From the NCBI GenBank assembly GCA_009599575.1, contig VWND01000002.1, positions 1,364,001 through 1,428,000 on the forward strand: 64,000 bases of DNA, written 5' to 3'. Position numbers and translations under genes: made by a program. Below, piece by piece: positions 25,293 to 35,014 of this stretch (the first letter of the stretch is position 1; the number at the start of each line of letters is the position of its first letter). The stretch is from Blumeriella jaapii. Its lineage: Eukaryota > Ascomycota > Leotiomycetes > Helotiales > Drepanopezizaceae. A model generated the notes under the pieces. That model saw only the letters and a program-made list of their open reading frames with translations. It was not told the origin of the DNA and searched no databases.

Positions 25293-25894
25293 ATTATCTT
25301 CGAATCACTTCAAGGTTAGCTATCTTTGTACTGAGACTTTTCAGGCTTGTCGGCCTAGTCATCCTCGACGCAACACTGACACAATTATTTGCACATGATT
25401 GCTGTTTCCTAAATAGTTTCGATTGTTTACACAAGGAGATTCCTTTTCGTTTCAAATCTTCAACTAATACGATTGTTACATATATAAGATACCTGTGTAG
25501 CTGTGTATTCGATTCACCAACAGATGCTCCAAGGAGGTTCAAGCGCAAGTAAACACGAAGCCGAAGAAAAGAGAACCTTCGAGCGAGAAACACGTGTTTA
25601 CTATTGAATCATTCGGTTATCACAATTATGAGTTGAATCGCCATCCCCAGCTCTTGGGGCGAGAATGTTAAACTTGACACAGTTGCATCGAAGTAAACAA
25701 GTCGCATCACGTGCGAGACAAGCGAATCCTCCAGCGCCAAACACATTGTATCAGAGAGGGTAGGTAGGTAGAAAGGTAAGCACTGCACCGTATCCGGCAC
25801 AATCGTCCCATCCTCATACCATACCACCCCTCCGCGACACGATCGAGCTCAATACCAAGACACAAACCTAGCAAAATCCTCTTCCGGAGACAAC
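25293..25894. promoter_or_regulatory. Divergent upstream region
   Basis: About 600 bp between the proposed starts of the repeat protein (-) and the GNAT gene (+). It contains two CACGTG-type palindromes (near 25591 and, as CACGTGCG, 25709) and a GGTAGGTAGGTA element near 25759; any regulatory meaning is untested. Confidence 0.35.
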
Positions 25895-26493
25895 ATGACA
25901 GGCAGCACCATTCGCGAAGTAGAGGTCCAAGACCTCCCCTCAATCGGCACGCTCCACACCCGCGCTCTCCACCCCACGAACGAATGGCACCACAAAGTCT
26001 TCCCCGCGTCCATCGCGCCCTCGTGGTCGCAGAAATACTTACTCGACATCGACGACCCAACATGCCACGTTCTCGTGATCCCGCCACGCCTTCCACGACC
26101 ATCGCAGGGCTCCTCTGTCTCCGCCGGTACGAGGCCGACGAGAAGGGCACCGGGCGATGGAGGTCCTTCCCGCCCGCGGCGGAGGTCGACGCCGAGGCGT
26201 ACGCGGCGATGCTGGCCTCGATGGTCAGGTTTAGGGAGAGCTTGATGCTGGGGCGGGTGCACTTTGTCGTGGATCATTTCGGGGTCGATGCCACGTTTGC
26301 AGGGCAGGGGCTGGGCACGCTGCTCTCGAGGAGAGCGTGCGAGATGGCAGATCGGGCGCGGCTGGATGTGTTTGTGGAGGCTAATGAGTGCGCGGAGAGC
26401 TTTTATCGGAGGTGTGGCTTCGAGACTAAGGAGAGGTTGCTGATGCCTGGTGGGTTGACGGAGTGCTTTCTTGTGAGGAGGTGTGGACTGTGA
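25895..26493 (+). CDS. GNAT-family N-acetyltransferase, one frame break
   Basis: A single-exon GCN5-related acetyltransferase of about 199 residues that would move an acetyl group from acetyl-CoA to an unknown amine. It starts MTGSTIREVEVQDLPSIGTL, the usual strand and helix of fungal GNATs. The first part is in one frame to VLVIPP. The continuation from TIAGLLCLRRYEADEKGTGRW is in another, so one base is missing near 26079-26088. Motif A is FAGQGLGTLLSRRACEMAD (Q-x-x-G-x-G acetyl-CoA loop) and motif B is VEANECAESFYRRCGFETKE. It ends MPGGLTECFLVRRC. The C-terminal half is decisive for the family; the substrate cannot be inferred. No intron needed. Confidence 0.8.
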
Positions 26494-27492
26494 TTTGAAG
26501 GCTGGTGTCTTTGGGTAGATGAGGAGCTGACGTGGTAGAGGCTTTGTTTGTGTATTGGTTCTGTTTGCGTCTCTGACGGTAAGCTATTCTTATACTTCAC
26601 ATGTCAGTTTGCAAGCCAATACTTTGAAGTACAATGGGTAGCAGCGCGAAGTCAAGATGTAGTATTTTTGCCGCTACTTGTAGAGATGTGATTAAAGTTG
26701 GAATCACTGGGTGCGCATAGGATGCAAGACTGAAATCTAAACATTCGGTTGTACAAAGGTTGTATTTCAGCTATCCATAAGGTAATGAGGAAGTTTTCTT
26801 ACCTGAATGAGTAACAGAGAAACTTGCTCTGCATTACAACGTCTATGCCTGAAGATGTTATAATATTCATAAGTCTCACAAGCTCGCATACGTGAACGTC
26901 CACAAGACCCCATCATCTCAGCTACGTGATTATAAACACTCCCTTCTCTCAAGACTGTTCAGTGTAGCTCCATTCCCACATCCTCGTCGTACCCATACAC
27001 ATCACAGCCGTCCCTAGAATAGGAAACCAAGAAAAGGCCATTCACACACACACACACATATACACAACCCCTTTGCAGATCCGCTTTGCCACTCATCAGA
27101 TTGGCAGATCCATCCATTTACACCTTTTATTCCATCCAACCTACCTACCTATAGGTACCTACCTATCTTACCCAAACTTGCCATAAATCCACCTCCCAAA
27201 CAAACACCACACAGCTACCTTAGGCACCCTTTCTTCGCAGCTATCTGAGAGCCAAAAAAAAAACCCCTCGACATACAACGACCACAGAGCCTCGAACACC
27301 TCACCTCAACTACCACCCTCTCACACCACGCTTTTCCAGCAACGCTTTACCCGTGTCGAAAAAAAAAAAAACACAAGCTCAATCCACGATTTGCACGCCA
27401 TCCCGGCACGAGCGATGTTGTACGCAAACTATTCAACTCCAACTCCAATCCCATCCCTCCCCTCCTCTCCCCTCACGCAACACCTTCGTCTT

Positions 27493-27546
<54 letters not shown>

Positions 27547-28457
27547 AAAACCCGACAAAGAGGAACCCCCTCGCCAACCCCGCCCCTTCGTCGCCCGGCC
27601 CAGCAGCTCGGGCTCAGGACACTCGACCGCGCTGGACTGGGCAGGCTCCGTCTCCGGAGTAGGTGCAAAGAGAAGCAAGCAGTGCGGAGGTTCCCCTGGG
27701 CGGGTGGGTAGAGAGGAGACGTGGTCACACCCGTGCGTACCTATGTCTATGGAGAAAAACGGGGATGGAGGGGGGGGGGGGTGAGGTGCAGGAGAGACAG
27801 GTTGACGATGGTAAGCGAAACGGATATGCTTGAGAAGGGGCAGAGGGGGCAGATAGGAGGGCGGGGAAGGGGATTGGAGGCTTGGAGGTAAGTGGAATGA
27901 GAAGTGGACTGGTGATTATCAAGGTGAGAACAGGGCTGGGATACGGTATTTCAGACTCTTTCGAGCGAGGGAGCGAGCTACCTTGTGGCAATAGTGCCAA
28001 CGAACAAATGTGGACAAAGCACCAGATCATGATATGAAAGTAAGAAAGTAAGACGTAGCCGACGATCGATCCCTTAACAGTGACACGTTCCTCCCGTAGA
28101 GATAAAAGCGATTCTGGTATTACATGCTTGCTGTCTCCGCTTAGCCTTTCCCACTTGTTTCCGAGTTAAAGTTCAGGTTCGTGACATTTTCCAAGTTTTT
28201 GATGAACTTTTCGTAATTTACTGTCTCTGATTTGCATTTGATGGCGTGAGAAGCTTTCAGGGACCGCGTGATATGTCGCCGCATAATCTCTGTCTCCGGA
28301 TCCACCATTGACGAGGGCATCACGATGGGCTTGACTGCGAACGTCTGAGCCCATTGGCATTAAAAACAGCGAAGAGGGACCACGCGTCCGCCGCGTCATT
28401 CCTCACCTCTCTGCGAGTCTTTCTTTCATAGTAACCGTACATCCCAACTCGCCCTTC
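26494..28457. other. Intergenic region with a long poly-C tract
   Basis: About 2.0 kb without a recognised gene. From about 26940 to 27480 the plus strand is strongly pyrimidine/C-rich with a CA repeat (27043-27058) and ACCTACCT elements (27139-27170), resembling a fungal 5' leader. No convincing downstream coding frame follows. The apparent frames here translate to polyproline or polyglycine because of the C run. Confidence 0.45.
27494..27541. repeat. Poly-C tract, 48 nt
   Basis: The longest homopolymer of the window. Its exact length should be doubted because such runs are easily miscounted. Confidence 0.9.
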
Positions 28458-29144
28458 TCAAGAGTTCACATGTCCCGTGGTGTCTCCTCCCAGACCATGG
28501 TGTCTCTCACCGAAGCTCCTCGCAGACCCCTCTGAAGGCGAATGATCGAGCACCACATCCTCGAACGGAATCTCACTCAACGGCGTCTTGCCATCCGAGA
28601 TGATACCTTGCTCATCATCCTCTCTAACATACGTCGCCCCGCCAGCAACATATTGATGCTCAGGCGGAACAGCCTCTTCGTACAGCGGCGGGGGGGCGTC
28701 TGCCGCGCCTGACATTGCGGCATCACCAGCCTGTATGTCGCGCAGGGCGACCGGAGGAGGGGCGTTCATGGCAGAAAGAGAAGGTGTTGGCAAGGCTTTC
28801 TGCAGACGTTTCCTGCGTCTGGCACGGAGACCACAGCAGCCGCAGCAGTACCATGCGGACAGCAGCATGATGATGAGCGCGCCGGAGGCAACAGCGACGC
28901 CGATTCCGGCTTTGGTGCCGCCGTTGAGTTCGCTGAGAAAGCCATTTTGATCATCACTCGGGCTGCCGCTTGCGGTTGCGTAGGAATACCAGCTTCTAGA
29001 CGACGACGTGGGCGTGGTACTCTCACGAAAGACGGTGGTCTGGATGAGGATTGTGCTACCTGGTGTGCTCGTCCTTGTGAAAAGGGTAGAGGGATTGAAT
29101 GCCGTGTTGAACGGTGGTCGGTACGGAGAAAGTGGAAAATCCAT
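28458..29144 (-). CDS. Single-pass membrane protein with cytoplasmic PPLY motif
   Basis: A single-exon frame of 228 residues. The first 75 residues are Ser/Thr/Pro-rich (TSTPGSTILIQTTVF, STTPTSSSR) and probably extracellular and O-glycosylated. A hydrophobic helix covers about residues 79-101 (GIGVAVASGALIIMLLSAWY) and ends in CCGCC, a likely palmitoylation site, then the basic stop RARRRKR. The cytoplasmic part carries APPPLYEEA (residues 150-158), a PPxY motif of the kind bound by WW domains of Rsp5/NEDD4 ligases, plus acidic and Ser-rich segments. The layout resembles fungal mucin-like sensor proteins of the Wsc/Mid2 style but lacks a WSC domain. No signal peptide is visible, so an upstream exon could be missing or the helix could act as a signal anchor. 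Confidence 0.65.
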   Translation of the reverse strand: MDFPLSPYRPPFNTAFNPSTLFTRTSTPGSTILIQTTVFRESTTPTSSSRSWYSYATASGSPSDDQNGFLSELNGGTKAGIGVAVASGALIIMLLSAWYCCGCCGLRARRRKRLQKALPTPSLSAMNAPPPVALRDIQAGDAAMSGAADAPPPLYEEAVPPEHQYVAGGATYVREDDEQGIISDGKTPLSEIPFEDVVLDHSPSEGSARSFGERHHGLGGDTTGHVNS

Positions 29145-30800
29145 TGTGGTGATGCTCGCTCAGGATCTGTGATGCCCCTCTACGAACTCCGGACCGTCTT
29201 GGGGAAGATGAGAATGGGTCAGCAGGATCCGAGGGTGAGCTGGAGCTCGAGTCTGGCAGGTAAAAAAGACACGGAAGCGCGTCGTGGAATGAAGAGTAGT
29301 TTTTTTTTGTTTTTTGTTTTGCTTTTCTTCACGAGGAAGAGAGGATAAAGAGGAAATCGGAACGCGCGATGGAAGGACGAAGGGAAGAAAGAAAGAAAGC
29401 AGACAAGGGAGACAAAGAAACATCTTGTGCGGCACCCAGATGCACCGCAGCGGACTCGGGACTCGAGGATTCAGCTGTCCGAACAATGTGCTGTGCTGAG
29501 ATGCCAGAGACTTCTATTCTGGTGGTGCGGCTTGCAGGAGGCGTACACGAGTAGCTCTCGAGTGGGGTGAGATGCGGTTCGGGACTTGGTTCTGACTGCC
29601 TCGAGGACCCGACTTGCTTGGTTCTCATTGGCACCAAGAGTCCGGATTGGACTGGCCAATAGGCGCCTGGGATATGGTGATGGCAAGTTGAAGCTCCTGG
29701 TGTGAGGCGAGAAAAGAAGAAAAGAGAAGGGAAAAGAGAAATGGAAATCGAAGTCGGAGTCGTCAAGAAGCTGAGATGCCAGGCCCGGGAACGATGGTTC
29801 TCATGCCGAGTCACGTGATAATTCACATCAGTCACGGGATCGGATTTTTGTGCATCCGGGACCGAGCAGTCCACTGTCACCGGGCCGGGCCATAGAACAT
29901 CGAATGTAGTCTCGAACACAAGTACTTAAGTCGCATCTTCTGAATCTTTACTCGTACCTGTCAAATCCAGTCTGTGTCAAAGATGAACAAGGTCTAAAAT
30001 GATATGATGGCCATCTCTTCCGGTTGACTGCTGTCGCCAGGGACAGTCCATACATACAGTAGGTGTCATCAGAACAGACTTTTCGCGCTCAACCTCTGAC
30101 CTCTGCATTTCGATTCGCTGCTCGGCTGGCGATGCTGCACCTGCACCTGCACCTGCACCCAGACTCCGTACTATACAGTACTGTGCTATAGTACTATACT
30201 GTACAGTACAGTTGTACTGTACTATACAATCCAGACGGCACCAGAGACTCGACGGTCCCTCACAGCGCCTCTCTCGAATCCGACTCGTTCACGAACCCCC
30301 CCGACCGAGGCTTGGCGCAGCCTGTGTGCCATCCGGGGATTCCCAGGCCAGACAAAGGCAGGACAGGGCAGGGCAGGGCAGGGCAAAGCAACAGCTACAG
30401 CAGCAGCATCGACAGCGAGACGGGGACGACTCAAAAGACGTTCTTGCGCTCGCGGCAACACCCTCTCGCTTTTGGCGCTGCCGGCCTCGCTCGCTCGTCT
30501 CGGTGCCACGACCATCTCGCGATTCTGGCGATCGCGCTCGTCCCCTCCCCCTCACAATCTTCACGCTGAATGAAAGTACTGTACAGCACTGTACAGTCCA
30601 TACCGTGCGAGCCACAACACCTCGCCGATGCATGCAACCGGCCGCGGTTCGACCAGTGATGCCCAGTCGAGACTGACTTCGCGACAACTGGCCAGAGAAT
30701 AGTCGAATAGTCGCCTTCCCCCCCCCCCCCCCCCCCCCCCCCCAGATCCCCCGAGTTCTCTCTTCTTGGATGCTCCTCACGCAGACAAAACTCGCTCAGG
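29145..30800. other. Divergent intergenic region, promoter-like
   Basis: About 1.65 kb between divergent starts. Contains a CACCTG-type repeat (30137-30158), a dense TACTG/TACAG palindromic patch (30168-30232), a second one at 30574-30600, GGGCA repeats near 30368-30388, and a 26-nt C run just upstream of the next gene. No coding frame recognised. Confidence 0.5.
30718..30743. repeat. Poly-C tract, 26 nt
   Basis: Uninterrupted C run ending about 57 bp upstream of the ATG at 30801, so probably within the 5' leader or core promoter. Confidence 0.85.
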
Positions 30801-33779
30801 ATGCCGGCGCGCGAGCTGGGTAGCTCCTACGAGCCTTCGAACGGGGCTCCTGGTGTCGGGATCACACTACTCAAAAAGCACAAGATACTGCCGCATCCTC
30901 GAGAGCGAGCTCGCGATCCGGCGACACCAGCAACGAAGCCGCGCGACGTGGTGGGAGATGCCGACAGCTCTTCTTGGGCCGGTTCAGACACCTCGAGTCC
31001 GCGGACATTGATGAAGCACACGTCGAGAACGGTTGGCCCCCCCGTCCTACCTCCAACCCCTCCGGCCTACTCGTGTCAAGCCGTGCGAAGCCAGCCCAGA
31101 CTTGCTCCAGCTCCCAAATTCAAGGGAGCACCCGCCGAAAACCCCGATCACTCTCCTGAACCCGCTACTCCTCACCCCTCACAAAGCCCACCAACCCCAG
31201 ATGTCACTCCTCCTCGAGCGATGCCATTGGCCTTTCGGCCGCCATTTAGCGATCGACACTCCGCGTCGCGTACGGACTCGTTCAAGACTGCCCGAGAAGA
31301 TCCCTATTCTTCTGACGAGGATGAAGCTTCGACCGTGAGACCTGTTCCACACTCGGCGCGCACGTCTGCAGCGGATGTGCGGCGAGTCCCTCAAAGAGTT
31401 CGGAGGCGCGAGGAGGTTGGAGTGGGGCTGGGCCTGATCTCGAACGAAGGAACACCGACGTCTAGACTGAGGGAGGAATTTGCTGTCTTTGATGGGGAAT
31501 GGGTTTCTGGGGAAGAAGTGAGTGAAATGGAGCGGGAATGGGACGATCATCTCACAAGGAATGTGATGCTTCGAAAAAGAGAAGGTCGGCAGCCCAACAA
31601 GCAACGTCTGTTGACAAACGAAGTCGCGCAAGACATCGTAGCTCCAACACCTGCCACAAGAGCACTCCGAGGTCTCCCTCTACAAGAGAGGATTGCTAGG
31701 CACCGACTAGCCAGGGACTCTGCGAATCGAAGCTCCACCGAAAACTTCGCCGAACTTATTGCTTGGCCAGCGGCCGTAGCTGATCCAGAATCCACTACAA
31801 CGCCAGACGTACGCCGGTTCTCGACCATGTCTACTCGTTCGGGGTCTTCGGCGGTGGTTGAGGCGGTGGTTATGAACGATCCTCCTGCTCAGAGGAAGAC
31901 ACTGAGGCACTCCAAGAAACGTCTGGGTCTAAGAGACTTCAGCTCTGAACAATCGAGAGCGAGCTCGGCGCCAAACGCAGTGACCTTCACCAAGGAGCCT
32001 CCGCATCGCCTCCATCACGCAGCTGCGAGACTTCCGGAGCGAAAGCACCGAAGTCTCGCTTCCAATACCGCCGTCAATACCATGTCGACGGCTAGGTCAC
32101 GAAGAGAAGTCTTGAGCAGTGGGGGAATTCCAGTGGTAGTGATCCCGGAACGCCGTTCTTCTAGCAAGACACGGCCGCCTTCTCTGAGATCTACCAGTAG
32201 CAGGAAGACGAAACGAAGCAATTCGTTAACTTCGGCACCTGTGTCCCAATCATCGAAATACAACGAACCCGGCTATCTCGAATCCTGCTCATCTCGAAAG
32301 CGTACCATGTCGGAGTCAGCTGGTTCGGGCCATTCTGTGCGGACCCTCGACTTCCCACCCAACATCCCTGCTAGAAGATCGTCCCTTTCGGCTTCGGCAA
32401 GTCGAAACACTTCAAGAGCTGGATCACTTACGGCAGAGAGCCTCAAAGCCCACAATTTGATCCTGGAGCAGAAGCAGGACAGGACCACTTCTCCGGAATC
32501 GCAGCGACCATATCCTCCGGTTGAGGCCGAGAGGGAGATGGAGGCCCACAGCAATCTGTTGAACGTAGATCACAATGGGGATCCTTTTTATGGTAGACGA
32601 CTGTCTACACAAGTCACCCCGTTCTCTCAAGTGTCTTATGATACCGCTGGAACGACAGCAGAAGTCTCGGAAGCTATGGCAGTAACACTGTATCCTCACC
32701 AGAACAAATCGCTTCTAGTCGTGCAACACAGGCCATCTTCTGAAGACTCGCCATCTACCTTGAAGCCAACGAATCTGTCCGAGCCTCTACCCCAGATGCC
32801 AGTCGACGAAAAGCCAAGTACGGGCCCCGTCACTCCACCTCAGCCTATACATCCTATGGACGAGGTTGATTCTCCCCTCAAGAACCCTCGTGATCCTCCG
32901 GAGCCACCTGCAATTAAATTTATCCCACCCACGCCCGGGGTCAATACTCCTGGGCCGGAAGAAGACCGTCAGCTGGGCTTTGACATGGACGACTCTGTAG
33001 GCCCCGACGGCAAGCCAAAACGGGGCATGTCTTTGGTGCGCCGGGCGTTTAGTAAACGCCGAAACTCGGAAGGTTCCATACCTACTGCTAGTCTTCTGAA
33101 ACGCACGTTCTCTCTGAGTGGTGGCCGTAGACATGATCTGGTCGATGGCTCAACCCAGACGTCCAAAGAGCGCGCTAACCCGTCGACGCTGTACCCTTCT
33201 GTAGAAGACCGACCTGCGGATGCAGGTAAATTACACCCCTTCTGGAGACCGGCCCATTTCTGGGATGATCTCGAGGGTGATCGTCAGTTTGAGGATGATG
33301 GATATGGTTACCCGCCCATCGACAATAGGCCACCGCCCCCAAAACGTTCCTTGAGCCAGAAGCTCAAGCGCACTTTTGCGATCTTACCCATCGAAGACGA
33401 TTCTTATCATGATGACAGACCACATGTCGTCAGACGCAGGACCATGGAAAGGACCTCAAGTGAAAACACGGGCGTGGTCAGCTCATCTCTGGGGAGATAC
33501 GACAGCGGTAGGAGGGTGTATGAAGAACACCGCCACTCAGCAAGCGGACCCGAACCCGGTACCTTTGGCTATGGATTCAAGGACGGGAACGGCGGACGCG
33601 TTCACACGATTCCTGGTCTTGGTCTTCGGGTCGAGTACGTGGGATGGAGCGGCATCAAGGAAAAGCTGAGCGAAAAGAGGAGAGCTCAGCGGAGTAAAGA
33701 ATTGCGGAGTTTGATCAGTGCTCCCAAGGGCTTCAAGAGCGGAATGGACGACGTTCTAAGGAAAAGGATTGCTACCTGA
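30801..33779 (+). CDS. Large disordered protein, unknown function (992 residues)
   Basis: One uninterrupted frame of 992 residues starting at ATG 30801. The composition is rich in Ser, Pro, Arg and Thr with many short basic-Ser motifs (RRSS, RKRTMS, RRFST) that look like basophilic kinase sites. One conserved-looking ordered segment lies around residues 215-260 (EEFAVFDGEWVSGEEVSEME, then WDDHLTRNVMLRKREG) and another near the C-terminus (TIPGLGLRVEYVGWSGIKEK with LRSLISAPKGF). Both recur, as I recall, in uncharacterised Pezizomycotina proteins. No catalytic or transmembrane signature is seen. Possibly a phosphoregulated scaffold or cortex protein, purely by analogy of composition. The frame length makes it a confident gene without an assigned role. 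Confidence 0.85.
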   Translation: MPARELGSSYEPSNGAPGVGITLLKKHKILPHPRERARDPATPATKPRDVVGDADSSSWAGSDTSSPRTLMKHTSRTVGPPVLPPTPPAYSCQAVRSQPRLAPAPKFKGAPAENPDHSPEPATPHPSQSPPTPDVTPPRAMPLAFRPPFSDRHSASRTDSFKTAREDPYSSDEDEASTVRPVPHSARTSAADVRRVPQRVRRREEVGVGLGLISNEGTPTSRLREEFAVFDGEWVSGEEVSEMEREWDDHLTRNVMLRKREGRQPNKQRLLTNEVAQDIVAPTPATRALRGLPLQERIARHRLARDSANRSSTENFAELIAWPAAVADPESTTTPDVRRFSTMSTRSGSSAVVEAVVMNDPPAQRKTLRHSKKRLGLRDFSSEQSRASSAPNAVTFTKEPPHRLHHAAARLPERKHRSLASNTAVNTMSTARSRREVLSSGGIPVVVIPERRSSSKTRPPSLRSTSSRKTKRSNSLTSAPVSQSSKYNEPGYLESCSSRKRTMSESAGSGHSVRTLDFPPNIPARRSSLSASASRNTSRAGSLTAESLKAHNLILEQKQDRTTSPESQRPYPPVEAEREMEAHSNLLNVDHNGDPFYGRRLSTQVTPFSQVSYDTAGTTAEVSEAMAVTLYPHQNKSLLVVQHRPSSEDSPSTLKPTNLSEPLPQMPVDEKPSTGPVTPPQPIHPMDEVDSPLKNPRDPPEPPAIKFIPPTPGVNTPGPEEDRQLGFDMDDSVGPDGKPKRGMSLVRRAFSKRRNSEGSIPTASLLKRTFSLSGGRRHDLVDGSTQTSKERANPSTLYPSVEDRPADAGKLHPFWRPAHFWDDLEGDRQFEDDGYGYPPIDNRPPPPKRSLSQKLKRTFAILPIEDDSYHDDRPHVVRRRTMERTSSENTGVVSSSLGRYDSGRRVYEEHRHSASGPEPGTFGYGFKDGNGGRVHTIPGLGLRVEYVGWSGIKEKLSEKRRAQRSKELRSLISAPKGFKSGMDDVLRKRIAT

Positions 33780-34582
33780 TCTCCTGTGACAGCTCACGGT
33801 TCTGACAGCTGTGGGAGGTTTGTATTACCATCGACGAAGACGGGGAGGAAAAAAAAACCGCGGTCCCGGCCGTGGTAGAGTTTTTGATGTTGCACGCATG
33901 CTTTCTCGAGCCTGTATTTTGCCTGTTTTGTTGCCTGGATTGAGACCAATACTAGCTTAAAGAGCATGAGGGGAGGGCCCTCTCTCCGTGGTTTGCACAG
34001 AGAGTGGCGAGAGCTGTCTTCACGATGAAACGACCTTGATGAACTTGAGCACACGAGGTTTATGGAAACCGATACGAGTTTATGCTTTCATGGGGGCGAG
34101 GGGGGCCGGGAGCCGGGGGCTACTTTGTGTATCCAAAAGAATTCAAGAGGGAAGGAGGAAGGCCTGGATGTTTTAGATGCGATTGACATGGTCTGATGAA
34201 ATGATATCTTACGAAGCGTGCATTGCATTCATTGCTATCATTGCATTGCTCTGCTATCCTTCCTGTCGTGTGTGAATTTTGAGCAAAAGGTATGTCGCGT
34301 CGCGTTGGTATCTGCTCTCCGGGAAAGGCGGACCGCTAAGTATCACTGTGAATTCGCGGTTGAGATCATGTTCATCTGTAGCGCTCTCCGGCATTCACAT
34401 AACATTCTTACATCAAACCTCGAACGCCGGTGCCACTGCACGTGGGGAGGCTGTCGCCGCTAGCGGGCCCACCGTTGCGGGAGAAAATCCTTACATGCGT
34501 CGTACGCAGTTCAAGTTCCTTCGAACTTCCAGCAACAACCCCCATCCACGTCCACCGCCACAGCCACACACCAAGACCGAAC
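33780..34582. other. Intergenic region
   Basis: About 800 bp, holding the 3' end of the disordered-protein gene and the promoter of the UPF0390 gene. The last 60 bp before the ATG are C/A-rich (CCACAGCCACACACC), typical of a leader of a well-expressed gene. Nothing else is recognised. Confidence 0.45.
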
Positions 34583-35014
34583 ATGGCGCAGGGCACCCTC
34601 AAGTCGAAGAAGCTGACGACGGCGACGGCGAAGGCGCCCTCCGGCCGGCGGCCGAACGTGCTCGGGCCCAAGAAGGGAGCGCGGAGCATCGCGCCGCGGA
34701 ACCAGGTGCTGGTGCGGAACGCGAAGATGACGAAGGTTGGTGGTTTTCCTCGCTCCCCTCCTCGTTCTCGAGCGGGGGGGGGGGCTGGAGGGTTTAGGAG
34801 GAGAGGAGCAGGCTGATTCGCGATCTGTGGGTAGAAACACTCGGCGGGCTTGACGGCCATGACGGAGCGGACGCTGGGCGCGAAGGCGGGACACCTGGAG
34901 CTGCTGAGGGGAGGGAAGAAGAACAAGGATCGGGATGGGGATGCGAAGGACGGGAGGGATGGGAAGGGGGTGGAGGTTCAGGCCCGGAAGGGGGGGAGCA
35001 AGAAGTTCGGTTGA
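34583..35014 (+). CDS. UPF0390 / DUF2462 small basic protein (L10K-like)
   Basis: Two exons, 34583-34735 and 34835-35014, with a 99-nt intron (GTTGGT...GGGTAG, CTGAT branch); 110 residues. The protein begins [10 protein letters not shown], has the family block [20 protein letters not shown], and across the splice junction [22 protein letters not shown], which is the hallmark of the UPF0390 family (human C19orf53, Leydig cell tumour 10-kDa homologue). It is highly basic and small, and probably nuclear or nucleolar; the family's function is poorly known. The C-terminal [17 protein letters not shown] extension is low-complexity and variable. The intron is placed by the perfect return to the conserved motif. 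The nearby G-run at 34776-34784 lies in the intron. Confidence 0.9.

Noticed and set aside
27353..27728. Frames with polyproline or polyglycine runs
   Set aside because: Produced by the 48-nt C tract; no flanking protein-like sequence or intron structure.
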